NCBI RefSeq assembly: GCF_014268815.2
Contig: NZ_JABWRE020000001.1
Span: 377,001 to 441,000, forward strand
DNA from: Pseudomonas urmiensis
Lineage (GTDB): Bacteria > Pseudomonadota > Gammaproteobacteria > Pseudomonadales > Pseudomonadaceae
DNA: 64,000 nucleotides
Direction: 5' to 3'
Positions 25,417 through 36,138 of this stretch are shown piece after piece (position 1 is the first letter of the stretch; each line of letters begins with the position of its first letter). The notes under the pieces were generated by a model, which worked only from the letters and a program-made list of their open reading frames with translations, was not told the origin of the DNA and searched no databases. The translations under genes and the position numbers were made by a program.

Positions 25417-26703
25417 ATGAATTCGACTCTCCGCCTCGCCGCCGCGATCTCTCTTGCCTCGTTATTCCCCCTCAGCGCCCTGGCCGCCGATTCCAAAGGC
25501 AGCGTGGAAGTGGTGCATTGGTGGACTTCGGGCGGCGAGAAAGCCGCGGTCGACGTACTCAAAGCCCAGGTCGAGAAAGATGGGTTCACCTGGAAAGATG
25601 GCGCAGTCGCAGGCGGTGGCGGTGCAACGGCCATGACGGTGCTCAAAAGCCGTGCAGTCGCCGGCAACCCGCCAGGCGTCGCCCAGATCAAGGGGCCGGA
25701 TATCCAGGACTGGGCCTCCACCGGGCTGCTCGACAGCGACGTACTCAAGGATGTAGCCAAGGCCGAGAACTGGGACGCTCTGCTGGAGAAGAAGGTCGCC
25801 GACACCGTCAAGTTCGACGGCGACTACGTGGCGGTGCCGGTGAACATTCACCGGGTCAACTGGTTGTGGATCAACCCTGAAGTGTTCAAGAAAGCCGGTA
25901 TCGACAAACCGCCGACCACCCTCGAAGAATTCTATGCCGCTGGCGACAAGCTCAAGGCCGCAGGCTTCATCGCGCTCGCCCATGGTGGCCAGCCGTGGCA
26001 GGACAGCACCGTATTCGAAGCGGTAGTGCTGTCGGTGATGGGGGCGGACGGCTACAAGAAAGCCTTCGTCGACCTCGATAACGCCACCCTGACCGGTCCG
26101 GACATGGTCAAGTCGCTGACCGAGCTCAAGCGAGTCGCAACCTACATGGATGTCGACGGCAAAGGCCAGGACTGGAACCTGGAGGCGGCCAAGGTCATCA
26201 ATGGCAAGGCCGGCATGCAGGTCATGGGCGACTGGGCCAAGAGCGAATGGACCTTGGCCAAGAAGGTCGCCGGCCAGGATTACCAGTGCGTGCCGTTCCC
26301 CGGCACCGACAAGGCCTTCACCTACAACATCGACTCGCTGGTGGTGTTCAAGCAGAAGGACGCCGGTACTTCCGCCGGCCAGCAGGACATCGCCAAGGTG
26401 GTCATGGGCGAGAACTTCCAGAAACTGTTCAGCACCAACAAAGGCTCGATCCCGGTGCGCAAGGACCTGCTCGCCGACATGGCCAAGCATGGCTTCGATG
26501 CCTGCGCGCAAACCTCGGCCAAGGACTTCCTTGCCGACGCCCAGAACGGCGGCCTGCAACCGAGCATGGCGCACAACATGGCGACCAACCTGGCGGTGCA
26601 GGGCGCGTTCTTCGATGTGGTGACCAACTACATCAATGACCCCAAGGCCGATCCTGCGGATGCTGCGAAGAAGCTGGGTGCAGCGATCAAGGCGGCGCAA
26701 TAG
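25417..26703 (+). CDS. gtsA: Glucose ABC transporter, periplasmic substrate-binding protein
   Basis: This 428-residue family 1 binding protein has a clear signal peptide ([24 protein letters not shown], cleaved after about residue 23-24). The mature part starts with the sugar-binding fold [20 protein letters not shown]. In P. putida GtsA binds glucose and, in some strains, mannose. It is followed by gtsBCD and oprB on the same strand. A 160-base gap with a nine-G run and a REP unit separates it from gtsB, which may explain higher expression of the binding protein than of the permease. Confidence 0.93.
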   Translation: MNSTLRLAAAISLASLFPLSALAADSKGSVEVVHWWTSGGEKAAVDVLKAQVEKDGFTWKDGAVAGGGGATAMTVLKSRAVAGNPPGVAQIKGPDIQDWASTGLLDSDVLKDVAKAENWDALLEKKVADTVKFDGDYVAVPVNIHRVNWLWINPEVFKKAGIDKPPTTLEEFYAAGDKLKAAGFIALAHGGQPWQDSTVFEAVVLSVMGADGYKKAFVDLDNATLTGPDMVKSLTELKRVATYMDVDGKGQDWNLEAAKVINGKAGMQVMGDWAKSEWTLAKKVAGQDYQCVPFPGTDKAFTYNIDSLVVFKQKDAGTSAGQQDIAKVVMGENFQKLFSTNKGSIPVRKDLLADMAKHGFDACAQTSAKDFLADAQNGGLQPSMAHNMATNLAVQGAFFDVVTNYINDPKADPADAAKKLGAAIKAAQ

Positions 26704-26752
26704 CACGCCTCTGAAGCCATCGCCGCTGCAACTTGCCCTTGCTATCCACTGA

Positions 26753-26800
26753 GGGGGGGGGCGGGCCGGCCTCTTCGCGGGCCGGCCCGCTCCCACAGGG
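26753..26800. repeat. Nine-G tract and single REP unit between gtsA and gtsB
   Basis: A run of nine G (26753-26761) leads into GCGGGCCGGCCTCTTCGCGG, followed by a REP core with an unusual GGCCGGCCC centre. The unit is single rather than paired. It may form a hairpin that partly ends or stabilises the gtsA message. Confidence 0.65.
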
Positions 26801-26863
26801 ATCGTGCTGCCTAGGCAATAGGCGCGCTTGCTGTGGCATCACTGACTGACAGGTATCGCAATC

Positions 26864-27772
26864 ATGACTACCTTGACCGCCCAACTGCGGGCCTCACCCC
26901 TGGACGCCTTGCAGCGTTGGCTACCAAAACTGGTGCTGGCGCCGAGCATGTTCATCATCCTGGTGGGCTTCTACGGCTACATCCTGTGGACGTTCGTTCT
27001 CTCGTTCACCACCTCGACCTTCCTACCCACCTACAAGTGGGCCGGTCTTGCCCAATATGCCCGGTTGTTCGATAACGACCGCTGGTGGGTGGCGAGCAAG
27101 AACCTGCTGGTGTTCGGCGGCTTGTTCATCGGCATCAGCCTGGCGATCGGCGTGTTGCTGGCGGTGTTGCTCGACCAGCGCATCCGCCGCGAAGGCTTCA
27201 TCCGCACCATCTACCTGTACCCGATGGCGCTGTCGATGATCGTCACCGGGACCGCCTGGAAATGGCTGCTCAACCCCGGCATGGGCCTGGACAAGCTGCT
27301 GCGCGACTGGGGCTGGGAGGGCTTTCGCCTGGACTGGCTGATCGACCCCGACCGGGTGGTGTACTGCCTGGTGATCGCGGCGGTCTGGCAGGCTTCGGGG
27401 TTCATCATGGCGATGTTCCTGGCCGGTTTGCGTGGGGTCGATCAGTCGATCATCCGCGCTGCGCAGATCGACGGCGCAAGCCTGCCGCGGATTTACTGGC
27501 AAGTGGTGCTGCCGAGCTTGCGGCCGGTGTTCTTCAGTTCGCTGATGATCCTCGCGCACATCGCCATCAAGAGCTTCGACCTGGTCGCGGCAATGACCGC
27601 AGGTGGCCCGGGCTACTCCTCCGACCTGCCGGCCATGTTCATGTATTCCTTCACCTTCAGCCGGGGCCAGATGGGCATGGGCTCGGCCAGTGCGATCCTC
27701 ATGCTCGGCGCGATTCTGGCGATCCTGGTGCCGTACCTGTACTCGGAATTGAGGACCAAGCGCCATGACTAA
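26864..27772 (+). CDS. gtsB: Glucose ABC transporter permease
   Basis: This 302-residue inner-membrane protein of the MalF/sugar permease type has six predicted membrane segments. The EAA loop is near residues 195-215 (DQSIIRAAQIDGASLPRIYWQVVLP), where it contacts the ATPase GtsD. It forms a heterodimer with GtsC. Its last eight bases overlap the gtsC start. Confidence 0.93.
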   Translation: MTTLTAQLRASPLDALQRWLPKLVLAPSMFIILVGFYGYILWTFVLSFTTSTFLPTYKWAGLAQYARLFDNDRWWVASKNLLVFGGLFIGISLAIGVLLAVLLDQRIRREGFIRTIYLYPMALSMIVTGTAWKWLLNPGMGLDKLLRDWGWEGFRLDWLIDPDRVVYCLVIAAVWQASGFIMAMFLAGLRGVDQSIIRAAQIDGASLPRIYWQVVLPSLRPVFFSSLMILAHIAIKSFDLVAAMTAGGPGYSSDLPAMFMYSFTFSRGQMGMGSASAILMLGAILAILVPYLYSELRTKRHD

Positions 27773-28610
27773 CCGCCTCGACAAACCGGCGCTGAGCCTG
27801 AGCCGCATCGCTATTCACGCGGTGTTGCTGAGCGCTGTACTGCTGTACCTGGTGCCGCTGGTGGTGATGCTGCTGACCAGTTTCAAAACCCCGGAAGACA
27901 TCGGTTCGGGCAACCTGCTGAGCTGGCCGACGGTGGTCACCGGCATTGGCTGGGTCAAGGCCTGGGCCACGGTCAGCGGGTACTTCTGGAACTCGATCAT
28001 GATCACCGTGCCTGCGGTGCTGATCTCCACCACCATCGGGGCGCTCAACGGCTATGTGCTGTCGATGTGGCGCTTTCGCGGCTCGCAGCTGTTCTTCGGC
28101 CTGCTGCTGTTCGGTTGCTTCCTGCCGTTCCAGACCGTGCTGCTGCCGGCCTCGTTCACCTTGGGCAAGCTGGGCCTGGCCAGCACCACTAGCGGCCTGG
28201 TGTTGGTGCATGTGGTCTACGGCCTGGCCTTCACCACGCTGTTCTTCCGCAATTACTACGTGAGCATTCCCGATGCTCTGGTCAAGGCGGCGCGCCTCGA
28301 TGGCGCCGGGTTCTTCACCATCTTTGGGCGGATCATCCTGCCGATGTCGACGCCGATCATCATGGTCTGCCTGATCTGGCAGTTCACCCAGATCTGGAAC
28401 GATTTCCTGTTCGGGGTGGTGTTCTCCAGCGGCGATTCGCAGCCGATCACCGTGGCCCTGAACAACCTGGTCAACACCAGCACCGGGGCCAAGGAATACA
28501 ACGTCGACATGGCTGCGGCGATGATCGCCGGGCTGCCAACCCTGCTGGTCTACGTAGTGGCGGGCAAGTATTTCGTGCGCGGGCTGACCGCCGGCGCGGT
28601 CAAGGGGTAA
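27765..28610 (+). CDS. gtsC: Glucose ABC transporter permease, second subunit
   Basis: This 281-residue MalG-type permease has six membrane segments and an EAA loop near residues 170-195 (PDALVKAARLDGAGFFTIFGRIILP). It overlaps gtsB by eight bases and precedes gtsD by three, a tight translational unit. Confidence 0.93.
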   Translation: MTNRLDKPALSLSRIAIHAVLLSAVLLYLVPLVVMLLTSFKTPEDIGSGNLLSWPTVVTGIGWVKAWATVSGYFWNSIMITVPAVLISTTIGALNGYVLSMWRFRGSQLFFGLLLFGCFLPFQTVLLPASFTLGKLGLASTTSGLVLVHVVYGLAFTTLFFRNYYVSIPDALVKAARLDGAGFFTIFGRIILPMSTPIIMVCLIWQFTQIWNDFLFGVVFSSGDSQPITVALNNLVNTSTGAKEYNVDMAAAMIAGLPTLLVYVVAGKYFVRGLTAGAVKG

Positions 28611-28613
28611 GTC

Positions 28614-29768
28614 ATGGCAACGCTCGAACTTCGCAATGTAAACAAGACCTACGGCACCGGCGTTCCGGACACGCTCAAGGACATCCAGCTGTCGATCAAG
28701 GATGGCGAGTTCCTGATCCTGGTCGGCCCCTCCGGCTGCGGCAAGTCGACCTTGATGAACTGCATCGCGGGCCTTGAGAGCATCAGTGGCGGGGCGATCC
28801 TGATCGACGAGCAGGACGTCAGCGGCATGAGCCCCAAGGATCGCGACATCGCCATGGTGTTCCAGTCCTACGCGCTGTACCCGACCATGAACGTGCGCGA
28901 CAACATCGCCTTCGGCCTGAAGATTCGCAAGCTGCCCCAGGCGGCGATCGACGAGGAGGTGGCGCGGGTGGCCAAGCTGTTGCAGATCGAGCATCTGCTG
29001 ACGCGCAAGCCGGGCCAGTTGTCCGGTGGCCAGCAGCAACGGGTGGCGATGGGCCGGGCGCTGGCGCGGCGGCCGAAGATCTACCTGTTCGACGAGCCGC
29101 TGTCGAACCTCGACGCCAAGCTGCGGGTCGAGATGCGCACCGAGATCAAGCTGATGCACCAGCGCCTGAAGACCACCACGGTGTACGTCACCCATGACCA
29201 GATCGAGGCCATGACCTTGGGCGACAAGGTGGCAGTGATGAAGGACGGCATCATCCAGCAGTTCGGGACACCGCAACAGATCTATAACGATCCGGCCAAC
29301 CAGTTTGTCGCAAGCTTCATCGGCTCGCCGCCGATGAACTTCATCCCGGTGCGCCTGACCCGCCAAGACGGCCGCCTGCTGGCTTTGCTCGACAGTGGCC
29401 AGGCGCGCTGTGAGCTGCCACTGGGCGCGGCCACCGACGCATTCGAGGGGCGTGAGGTGATTCTCGGCGTGCGCCCCGAGCAGATCAGCCTGGGTACCGG
29501 CGAGGGCAACGGCCTGCCGGCAGTGCGCGCCGAGGTGCAGGTGACCGAGCCTACCGGGCCTGACCTGCTGGTGTTCGTCACCCTCAACCAGACCAAGGTC
29601 TGCTGCCGCCTGGCTCCGGATGTCGCCTGCCAGATTGGCGACAGCCTCAACCTGCAGTTCGATCCGGCGCGGGTGTTGCTGTTCGACGCGCAAAGCGGTG
29701 AGCGCCTGGACTTGTCCAGTGCCGCTGCGCCGCACAAGGACAATGTGGCTCGCTTCAAGGGCCGATAG
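28614..29768 (+). CDS. gtsD: Glucose ABC transporter ATP-binding protein
   Basis: This 384-residue MalK/UgpC-type ATPase has Walker [10 protein letters not shown] near residue 38, the signature LSGGQQQR, Walker B IYLFDEP, the switch His in YVTHDQ, and a C-terminal TOBE-type regulatory region from about 240. It powers the GtsBC permease. It ends 39 bases before oprB. Confidence 0.94.
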   Translation: MATLELRNVNKTYGTGVPDTLKDIQLSIKDGEFLILVGPSGCGKSTLMNCIAGLESISGGAILIDEQDVSGMSPKDRDIAMVFQSYALYPTMNVRDNIAFGLKIRKLPQAAIDEEVARVAKLLQIEHLLTRKPGQLSGGQQQRVAMGRALARRPKIYLFDEPLSNLDAKLRVEMRTEIKLMHQRLKTTTVYVTHDQIEAMTLGDKVAVMKDGIIQQFGTPQQIYNDPANQFVASFIGSPPMNFIPVRLTRQDGRLLALLDSGQARCELPLGAATDAFEGREVILGVRPEQISLGTGEGNGLPAVRAEVQVTEPTGPDLLVFVTLNQTKVCCRLAPDVACQIGDSLNLQFDPARVLLFDAQSGERLDLSSAAAPHKDNVARFKGR

Positions 29769-29783
29769 ATCGTCTACTTAAAA

Positions 29784-29791
29784 AACAAGAA
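29784..29791 (+). promoter_or_regulatory. Hfq/Crc CA motif at the oprB translation start
   Basis: AACAAGAA matches AANAANAA within an A-rich leader, about 17 bases before the ATG and just upstream of the AGAGGA ribosome site. Confidence 0.6.
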
Positions 29792-29807
29792 AAGAGGACG
29801 CAAAGGG

Positions 29808-31151
29808 ATGGAACATCGCAAACGCATCAAGACCTTGGGTTCGCTGGCCTTGCTGGCTGTGGTCGGCAGCAACGGCGCGCAGGCCGCCGAGGCCTTTTCC
29901 AGCGAATCGAAATGGATGACCGGCGACTGGGGCGGCACCCGTACCGAGCTGCTGGAAAAGGGCTACGACTTCACCCTCGACTATGTCGGCGAAGTGGCTG
30001 GCAACCTCAATGGCGGCTACAACGACGACAAGACCGCGCGCTACAGCGACCAGTTCGCCTTGGGCATGCACCTGGACCTGGAGAAGATCCTCGGCTGGGG
30101 CGATACCGAGTTCAAGCTGGCGATCACCGAGCGCAGCGGGCGCAACCTGTCCAATGACCGCATCAGCGACCCCCGTGCCGGGCAGTTCAGCTCGGTGCAA
30201 GAAGTGTGGGGGCGTGGCCAGACCTGGCGGCTGACCCAGATGTGGATCAAGCAGAAATACTTCGATGGCGCGCTGGATGTGAAATTCGGCCGCTTCGGTG
30301 AGGGCGAAGATTTCAACAGCTTCCCTTGCGACTTCCAGAACCTGGCGTTCTGTGGCTCGCAGGTCGGTAACTGGGTGGGGGGCATCTGGTACAACTGGCC
30401 GGTCAGCCAGTGGGCGCTGCGGGTCAAGTACAACATCACCCCGGAGTTCTTCGTTCAGGTCGGCGCATTCGAACAGAACCCCTCAAACCTTGAGACCGGT
30501 AATGGCTTCAAGCTCAGCGGCAGCGGCACCAAGGGCGCGATCCTGCCGGTGGAAATGGTCTGGTCGCCCAAGGTCAATGGCCTGCCGGGCGAGTACCGGC
30601 TGGGCTACTACTACAGCACGGCCAAGGCTGACGACGTCTATGAGGATGTCAACGGCAACCCGCAGGGCATCACTGGCGAGGGCTTCAAGTCGCACTCCAG
30701 TAAGCACGGCTGGTGGGTGGTGGCGCAGCAGCAGGTCACTGCCCACGGCGGCGACGTCAATCGCGGGCTGAGTGTGTTCGCCAACTTCACCGTGCATGAC
30801 AAGGCCACCAACGTGGTCGACAACTACCAGCAAGTCGGCCTGGTCTATAAAGGCGCCTTCGATGCCCGGCCCAAGGATGACATCGGTTTCGGTATCGCCC
30901 GGATTCACGTCAACGACGACGTCAAGAAGCGCGCCGAGCAGCTCAATGCCGGCAGCGGCATCAATGACTACGACAATCCAGGCTTCGTCCCGCTGCAGCG
31001 CACCGAGTACAACGCCGAGCTGTACTACGGCTTCCATGTCACCAATTGGCTGACCGTGCGGCCCAACCTGCAATACATCAAAAGCCCCGGCGGGGTCGAT
31101 GAAGTGGATAACGCGCTGGTCGCAGGCCTGAAGATTCAGTCGTCATTCTGA
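29808..31151 (+). CDS. oprB: Carbohydrate-selective outer-membrane porin OprB
   Basis: This 447-residue precursor has a signal peptide MEHRKRIKTLGSLALLAVVG...AQA, then the OprB family start SKWMTGDWGGTRTELLEKGYDF. It ends in Phe (KIQSSF), as outer-membrane barrels do. It lets glucose cross the outer membrane for capture by GtsA. It is probably co-transcribed with gtsABCD. Confidence 0.94.
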   Translation: MEHRKRIKTLGSLALLAVVGSNGAQAAEAFSSESKWMTGDWGGTRTELLEKGYDFTLDYVGEVAGNLNGGYNDDKTARYSDQFALGMHLDLEKILGWGDTEFKLAITERSGRNLSNDRISDPRAGQFSSVQEVWGRGQTWRLTQMWIKQKYFDGALDVKFGRFGEGEDFNSFPCDFQNLAFCGSQVGNWVGGIWYNWPVSQWALRVKYNITPEFFVQVGAFEQNPSNLETGNGFKLSGSGTKGAILPVEMVWSPKVNGLPGEYRLGYYYSTAKADDVYEDVNGNPQGITGEGFKSHSSKHGWWVVAQQQVTAHGGDVNRGLSVFANFTVHDKATNVVDNYQQVGLVYKGAFDARPKDDIGFGIARIHVNDDVKKRAEQLNAGSGINDYDNPGFVPLQRTEYNAELYYGFHVTNWLTVRPNLQYIKSPGGVDEVDNALVAGLKIQSSF

Positions 31152-31248
31152 GGAAAATTGTTGTAAATTTACGCCATCCATTCTTGGCTATCCCGCTACC
31201 ACTGGTCTTCAGTGGTAGCGCGGCTTGGGTCGAGACAGCGCTATCTCA

Positions 31249-31256
31249 AACAACAA
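31249..31256 (+). promoter_or_regulatory. Hfq/Crc CA motif at the mutarotase translation start
   Basis: AACAACAA matches AANAANAA and lies 14 bases before the ATG at 31270. It is the third such site in the gts-oprB block. Confidence 0.6.
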
Positions 31257-31269
31257 GAGCTTTGGAACC

Positions 31270-32124
31270 ATGCCTGAACATCCGCTACATCGCTTCTTTT
31301 CCACGCAACGGCCCAGGCCGACGTTCGAGTGGGAGCGTTACCAACAGCGCGATGTGCTGATCATAGATCACCCCCGTTGCCAGGCCGTTTTCAGCCGCCA
31401 GGGCGCCCAACTGCTGCACTTCCAACCGGCCGGCGAGCGACCCTGGTTGTGGTGTGCCGAGCGGTGGCCGCAGGTCGGGGCGATTCGTGGCGGGGTGCCG
31501 GTGTGCTGGCCCTGGTATGGCCGCCATCCCAGCGAAGACCTGTGGCCGGCCCATGGCTGGGCACGCTTGCTCGACTGGAAGCTGGTAGATAGCCGCGAGG
31601 ATGAGGAGGGCGTGACCCTCACGTGGCGGCTGGACCTGTGCGATTGGCAGGTCGACCTGCACGCCCGGCTTGGCAATCGCATGGAGCTGAGCTTGAGCAC
31701 CGAGCATCAGGACAGCGAACCTTGCCAGCTGAGCCATGCGCTGCTGGCCTACTGGCGTATCAGCAACGTTGCCGAGATAGCGCTATCCGGGCTGGAAGAT
31801 ATCGACGGCTACGACCGCTTGAACCGCCAGGCCTGCCGTGAGAACGGCGCGTTGAAGGTCAAGGGTGGGTGTCAGAAGGTCTATCCGGGCACGCCGCGGG
31901 TCCAGCTGCATGACCCGGCCTGGCAGCGCGAGCTGTGCATCGATACCGGCGACAGCGACGACACGGTGGTCTGGCACCCCGGCAATCGCCCGCTGATGGG
32001 CGTCAGCGGGCGCGAGAGCCGGGGATTTGTCTGCGTCGAAGCCGCCAGCGGCAGTGGCGAGGGCCTGAGTTTGGCGCCGGGGCAGCGCGCGCACCTGCGC
32101 TTGCAGGCGCACCGGCTCAATTGA
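31270..32124 (+). CDS. Aldose 1-epimerase family protein (hexose mutarotase)
   Basis: The protein has 284 residues from the ATG at 31270; the earlier in-frame start at 31225 lies in the leader. It has the D-hexose-6-phosphate mutarotase (YeaD-type) fold pattern: [44 protein letters not shown] with a conserved His, and DTVVWHPGN near the end. It should interconvert alpha and beta anomers of glucose or glucose-6-phosphate, smoothing the flow between transport, Glk and Zwf. Its 3' end overlaps the convergent hexR gene by eight bases. Confidence 0.85.
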   Translation: MPEHPLHRFFSTQRPRPTFEWERYQQRDVLIIDHPRCQAVFSRQGAQLLHFQPAGERPWLWCAERWPQVGAIRGGVPVCWPWYGRHPSEDLWPAHGWARLLDWKLVDSREDEEGVTLTWRLDLCDWQVDLHARLGNRMELSLSTEHQDSEPCQLSHALLAYWRISNVAEIALSGLEDIDGYDRLNRQACRENGALKVKGGCQKVYPGTPRVQLHDPAWQRELCIDTGDSDDTVVWHPGNRPLMGVSGRESRGFVCVEAASGSGEGLSLAPGQRAHLRLQAHRLN

Positions 32125-32989
32125 GCTCGTCGTCCTCGATCGGATAGCGGCTGGCGTTGAGGCTTTCCTTGATCTTGCGCAGGTGCGGCTGGAAGTCGAC
32201 GCCGCGGCGCAGGGTCATGCCGGTGGCGAGCACATCGAGCACGGTCAGCTGGATGATCCGCGAGGTCATCGGCATGTAGATGTCGGTGTCCTCCGGTAGT
32301 GGGATGTGCAGGCTCAGGCTGCAGGCGTTGGCCAGCGGCGAGCCGGCAGCCGTCAGGCCGAGCACCGAGGCGCCGTTTTCGCGGGCCAGGCGCGCCACTT
32401 CGACCAGCTCGCGGGTACGCCCGGTGTAGGAAATGATCACGAACAGGTCGCCAGTATGGGCAACCGAGGCCAGCATGCGCTGCATCAGCACATCGGCATG
32501 GGCCGACACCGCGAGGTTGAAGCGAAAGAACTTGTGCTGGGCGTCGAGGGCCACCGGGGCCGAGGCGCCCAGGCCAAAGAAGTGGATCTGACGGGCCTGG
32601 ATCATCATGTCCACGGCGCGGCTGATCTGTTGCGGGTCGAGTTGTTGGCAGGCACTGTCGAGCGAGGCAATGGCGCTGCCGAAGATCTTCTGGGTGTAGG
32701 CGGCCGGATCATCGTCCGCCTCCACCGCGCGGCTGACATAGGCAGCGCCACTGGCGAGGCTTTGCGCCAGTTGCAGCTTGAGCTCGGGGTAGCCACTGAC
32801 GCCGAACGAGCGGCAGAAACGGTTGACGGTCGGCTCGCTGACCTTGGCCGCCTGGGCCAAAGCGGCGATGCTGAAACGAGTCGCCTGTTGAGGGTTGAGC
32901 AGGATGACTTCGGCGACTTTGCGTTCGGCCTTGTTCAGCTCGTCGAGGCGTCCCTGGATCTGTTCCAGGAGGTTGCGCACGCGGTCCAT
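32117..32989 (-). CDS. hexR: Transcriptional repressor of central glucose metabolism HexR
   Basis: The protein has 290 residues from the ATG at 32989 ([30 protein letters not shown]); the longer frame to 33097 would run through the promoter region. An N-terminal RpiR-type helix-turn-helix ([22 protein letters not shown]) is followed by a SIS sugar-binding domain ([15 protein letters not shown] and [12 protein letters not shown]). HexR of P. putida represses zwf-pgl-eda, edd-glk and gap-1 and is released by KDPG. Candidate operators for all three are present in this window, and the gene is divergent to zwf. Confidence 0.93.
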   Translation of the reverse strand: MDRVRNLLEQIQGRLDELNKAERKVAEVILLNPQQATRFSIAALAQAAKVSEPTVNRFCRSFGVSGYPELKLQLAQSLASGAAYVSRAVEADDDPAAYTQKIFGSAIASLDSACQQLDPQQISRAVDMMIQARQIHFFGLGASAPVALDAQHKFFRFNLAVSAHADVLMQRMLASVAHTGDLFVIISYTGRTRELVEVARLARENGASVLGLTAAGSPLANACSLSLHIPLPEDTDIYMPMTSRIIQLTVLDVLATGMTLRRGVDFQPHLRKIKESLNASRYPIEDDELN

Positions 32990-33110
32990 GGTGTGTCCTT
33001 GGGTCGAGAAGACAGCCGGCTGGCGGTGCAGCAGGCTTTTTGCAGTGTTGTCTATCGTACTGTCGGTAGGGGTTGATCTACCACTTGTCTGTAACACTTG
33101 TCGGTAATGT

Positions 33111-33126
33111 TGTGGTTTTTACTACA
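33111..33126 (+). promoter_or_regulatory. Candidate HexR operator between hexR and zwf
   Basis: TGTGGTTTTTACTACA has the TGT...TACA ends and 16-base size of the gapA-side site and sits about 65-80 bases before zwf. A second TTGT cluster (CTTGTCTGTAACACTTGTCGG region, 33084-33104) may add to it. The match is weaker than at edd. Confidence 0.45.
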
Positions 33127-33191
33127 TTACCTCTTGAAAACTGCCGTTGAAAACGATATTCCTAGGCCAACTTTAGGAAAGAACCAACATC

Positions 33192-34661
33192 ATGGCTGCG
33201 ATCAGTGTTGAACCTTGCACCTTTGCCCTGTTTGGCGCCCTTGGCGACCTGGCACTGCGCAAGCTGTTCCCCGCGCTCTATCAGCTCGACCGTGCCGGCT
33301 TGCTGCATGCCGACTCGCGCCTGCTGGCGCTGGCCCGCGAGCCGGGCGATGGCGAGCAGCACCTGGCTAACATCGAAGCCCATCTGCGCCGCTACGTACC
33401 GGATGCCGACATCGAGGCGGCGGCGCTGGAGCGCTTCGTTGCGCGGCTGAGCTACCTGCACCTGGACTTCCTCCAGCCCGAGGGTTATCAGGCCCTGGCC
33501 GAGCAAGCGGCGGGCAGCCTGCCGCTGATCGCGTATTTCGCCACGCCCGCAGCGGTCTATGGTGCGATCTGCGAGAACCTCGACAAAGCCGGGCTGGTCG
33601 AGCGCACCCGTGTGGTGCTGGAAAAGCCCATCGGTCACGATCTTGAGTCGTCGCGCCGGGTCAACGACGCGGTGGCGCGGTTTTTCCCGGAGAGCCGGGT
33701 TTATCGCATCGACCATTACCTGGGCAAGGAGACCGTGCAAAACCTGATTGCGCTGCGCTTTGCCAACAGCCTGTTCGAAACCCAGTGGAACCAGAATTCC
33801 ATCAGCCACGTGGAGATCACCGTGGCCGAGAAGGTCGGCATCGAAGGCCGTTGGGGCTATTTCGACAAGGCCGGCCAGCTGCGCGACATGATCCAGAACC
33901 ACCTGCTGCAGCTGCTCTGCCTGATTGCCATGGACCCGCCCAGTGACCTCTCCGCCGACAGCATCCGCGACGAGAAGGTCAAGGTGCTCAAGGCCCTGGC
34001 GCCGATCACGGGTGAAGGCCTGAGCACCGCCGTGGTGCGTGGCCAGTACATTGCCGGCTACAGCGATGGCAAGCCGGTGCCCGGCTACCTGGAAGAAGAC
34101 AACGCCAACGCCCAGAGCGACACCGAGACCTTCGTTGCCCTGCGCGCCGACATCCGCAATTGGCGCTGGTCGGGGGTGCCGTTCTATCTGCGCACCGGCA
34201 AGCGCATGCCGGGCAAGCTGTCGCAGATCGTCATCCACTTCAAGGAAACCCCGCACTACATCTTCGCCCCGGAACAGCGTTTGCAGATCGGTAACAAGCT
34301 GATCATCCGCCTGCAACCGGACGAGGGTATCTCGTTGCGGGTGATGACCAAAGAGCAGGGCCTGGACAAGGGCATGCAACTGCGCAGTGGCCCGCTGCAG
34401 CTGAATTTCTCCGATACCTGGCGCAGTGCGCGGATTCCGGATGCCTACGAGCGGCTGCTGCTGGAAGTGATGCGCGGTAACCAGAACCTGTTCGTGCGCA
34501 AGGACGAGATCGAATATGCATGGAAATGGTGCGACCAGCTGATCGCCGGCTGGAAGAATGCCGGTGACGCTCCCAAGCCCTATGCGGCAGGTTCCTGGGG
34601 GCCAATGAGCTCGATTGCACTGATCACACGGGATGGGAGGGCGTGGTATGGCGATATCTGA
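33192..34661 (+). CDS. zwf: Glucose-6-phosphate 1-dehydrogenase
   Basis: This 489-residue enzyme oxidises glucose-6-phosphate to 6-phosphogluconolactone with NADP+. The coenzyme motif [16 protein letters not shown] is at the N-terminus and the active-site signature [13 protein letters not shown] lies near residue 175. It is the first gene of the zwf-pgl-eda operon; the pgl start lies inside its last codons. Confidence 0.96.
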   Translation: MAAISVEPCTFALFGALGDLALRKLFPALYQLDRAGLLHADSRLLALAREPGDGEQHLANIEAHLRRYVPDADIEAAALERFVARLSYLHLDFLQPEGYQALAEQAAGSLPLIAYFATPAAVYGAICENLDKAGLVERTRVVLEKPIGHDLESSRRVNDAVARFFPESRVYRIDHYLGKETVQNLIALRFANSLFETQWNQNSISHVEITVAEKVGIEGRWGYFDKAGQLRDMIQNHLLQLLCLIAMDPPSDLSADSIRDEKVKVLKALAPITGEGLSTAVVRGQYIAGYSDGKPVPGYLEEDNANAQSDTETFVALRADIRNWRWSGVPFYLRTGKRMPGKLSQIVIHFKETPHYIFAPEQRLQIGNKLIIRLQPDEGISLRVMTKEQGLDKGMQLRSGPLQLNFSDTWRSARIPDAYERLLLEVMRGNQNLFVRKDEIEYAWKWCDQLIAGWKNAGDAPKPYAAGSWGPMSSIALITRDGRAWYGDI

Positions 34662-35361
34662 ATTGAAACTGCCAGTGGGGGTGAAAACCCATGCCCTGGC
34701 CGACTCCAAGGCCCTGGCCACGACGCTGGCCGGTGATGTTGCCGAGCGCTTGCGCCAGGCTATCGCTGGCAAAGGGCAGGCTTGTGTCGTGCTCTCTGGC
34801 GGGCGCAGCCCGGTGCCATTTCTTGAGCGATTGGCGAGCGAGAAGCTCGACTGGTCCAAGGTCACTGTGAGCCTGGCTGACGAGCGCTGGGTGCCGGTTG
34901 AGCATCCTGAGAGTAACGCCGGCCTGCTGGCCCGCCACCTGTTCAAGGGCGAGGCGGGCAAGGCGCGCTTCATTGGCTTGTACCAGCAGGCGCCGAGCCT
35001 GGACGCTGCTGCCGAGCTTGCCGATCAGGCCCTGGCCGAGCTGCCGCCGATCGATGTGCTGGTGCTGGGCATGGGTGACGATGGCCATACCGCCTCGCTG
35101 TTCCCGGCCAGCCCGCTGCTGCGCCAAGGCCTGGGCAAGATCGGCGAGCGGCGGATTCTGCCCATGCTCGCCCCGAGCGTGCCGCACCAGCGCCTGTCGA
35201 TGACCCGCGCCTTGCTGGCCAGCGCCAGCTTCATCGCGCTGGCGGTGCAAGGCGAAGGCAAACTCGCTACCCTGCGCGCCGCGCTGGCCGCCGATGACAC
35301 TACCGAAATGCCGATTCGCGCCTTTCTTCACGACCCCCTGGACATCTACTGGTGCCCATGA
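34648..35361 (+). CDS. pgl: 6-Phosphogluconolactonase
   Basis: The enzyme has 237 residues from the ATG at 34648, which has GGGAGG upstream and overlaps zwf by 14 bases. Family motifs are [26 protein letters not shown] and [14 protein letters not shown]. It hydrolyses the lactone made by Zwf to 6-phosphogluconate, the Edd substrate. Confidence 0.94.
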   Translation: MAISELKLPVGVKTHALADSKALATTLAGDVAERLRQAIAGKGQACVVLSGGRSPVPFLERLASEKLDWSKVTVSLADERWVPVEHPESNAGLLARHLFKGEAGKARFIGLYQQAPSLDAAAELADQALAELPPIDVLVLGMGDDGHTASLFPASPLLRQGLGKIGERRILPMLAPSVPHQRLSMTRALLASASFIALAVQGEGKLATLRAALAADDTTEMPIRAFLHDPLDIYWCP

Positions 35362-35378
35362 GCCAAGGATCCACTGTC

Positions 35379-36053
35379 ATGACCACCCTTGAACGCCCAC
35401 AGCCTTTGCTCTCGATGGCCGAGAAAACCGCACGGATCGACGAGATCTGTGAGCAGGCGCGCATCTTGCCGGTGATCACCATCGCCCGTGAGCAAGACAT
35501 CCTGCCGCTGGCCGATGCCCTGGCCGCTGGCGGCATTCGTACGCTGGAAGTGACCCTGCGCTCGGCGCATGGCCTGAAGGCCATTCAAGTGCTGCGTGAG
35601 CAACGTCCGGAGCTGTGCATCGGGGCGGGCACCGTGCTGGATCGCAGCATGTTCGCTGCGGTCGAGGCGGCCGGTGCCCAGTTCGTCGTCACGCCCGGCA
35701 TCACCCCGGACATTCTCCAGGCCGGTGTCGAGAGCGATATCCCACTGTTGCCTGGGATCAGCACGCCGTCGGAGATCATGATGGGCTACGCCCTCGGTTA
35801 CCGGCGCTTCAAGCTGTTTCCGGCGGAGATCAGCGGCGGCGTCGCGGCGATCAAGGCCTTTGGCGGGCCGTTTGGCGATATTCGCTTCTGCCCGACCGGT
35901 GGCGTGAATACCGCCAACGTGCGCAATTACATGGCCCTGGCCAATGTGATGTGCGTGGGTGGCACCTGGATGCTCGACAGCAGCTGGATCAAGAACGGCG
36001 ATTGGGCGCGGATTACCGAGTGCAGCGCTGAGGCGATTGCGTTGCTCGACTGA
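35379..36053 (+). CDS. eda: 2-Keto-3-deoxy-6-phosphogluconate aldolase
   Basis: The enzyme has 224 residues from the ATG at 35379, which has AAGGA upstream and begins MTTLERPQP like known pseudomonad Eda. A start at 35358 overlapping the pgl stop (ATGA) is also possible and would add seven residues. The Schiff-base Lys is in RFKLFPAE; GAGTVLD, TPGITPDIL and CPTGGV are family motifs. It splits KDPG to pyruvate and glyceraldehyde-3-phosphate. A strong terminator follows. Confidence 0.95.
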   Translation: MTTLERPQPLLSMAEKTARIDEICEQARILPVITIAREQDILPLADALAAGGIRTLEVTLRSAHGLKAIQVLREQRPELCIGAGTVLDRSMFAAVEAAGAQFVVTPGITPDILQAGVESDIPLLPGISTPSEIMMGYALGYRRFKLFPAEISGGVAAIKAFGGPFGDIRFCPTGGVNTANVRNYMALANVMCVGGTWMLDSSWIKNGDWARITECSAEAIALLD

Positions 36054-36083
36054 AACGAATTCGTTGTGTGCTACACGGCTTAT

Positions 36084-36111
36084 GGGGCGCTTGGTCGGCG
36101 CCCCTTTTTTT
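36084..36111 (+). terminator. Rho-independent terminator of zwf-pgl-eda
   Basis: GGGGCGC, a seven-base loop, GCGCCCC and seven T form a textbook terminator 31 bases after the eda stop. Confidence 0.92.
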
Positions 36112-36138
36112 GTCTGCAGGTTTTGTGTTGGCTGTGCC

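Noticed and set aside
27699..29735. 678-codon minus-strand frame opposite gtsC-gtsD
   Set aside because: The composition is a Gln/His/Arg-rich shadow; gtsC and gtsD on the plus strand have complete family motifs.
33162..34973. 603-codon minus-strand frame opposite zwf
   Set aside because: Shadow of zwf and pgl, both of which have catalytic motifs on the plus strand.
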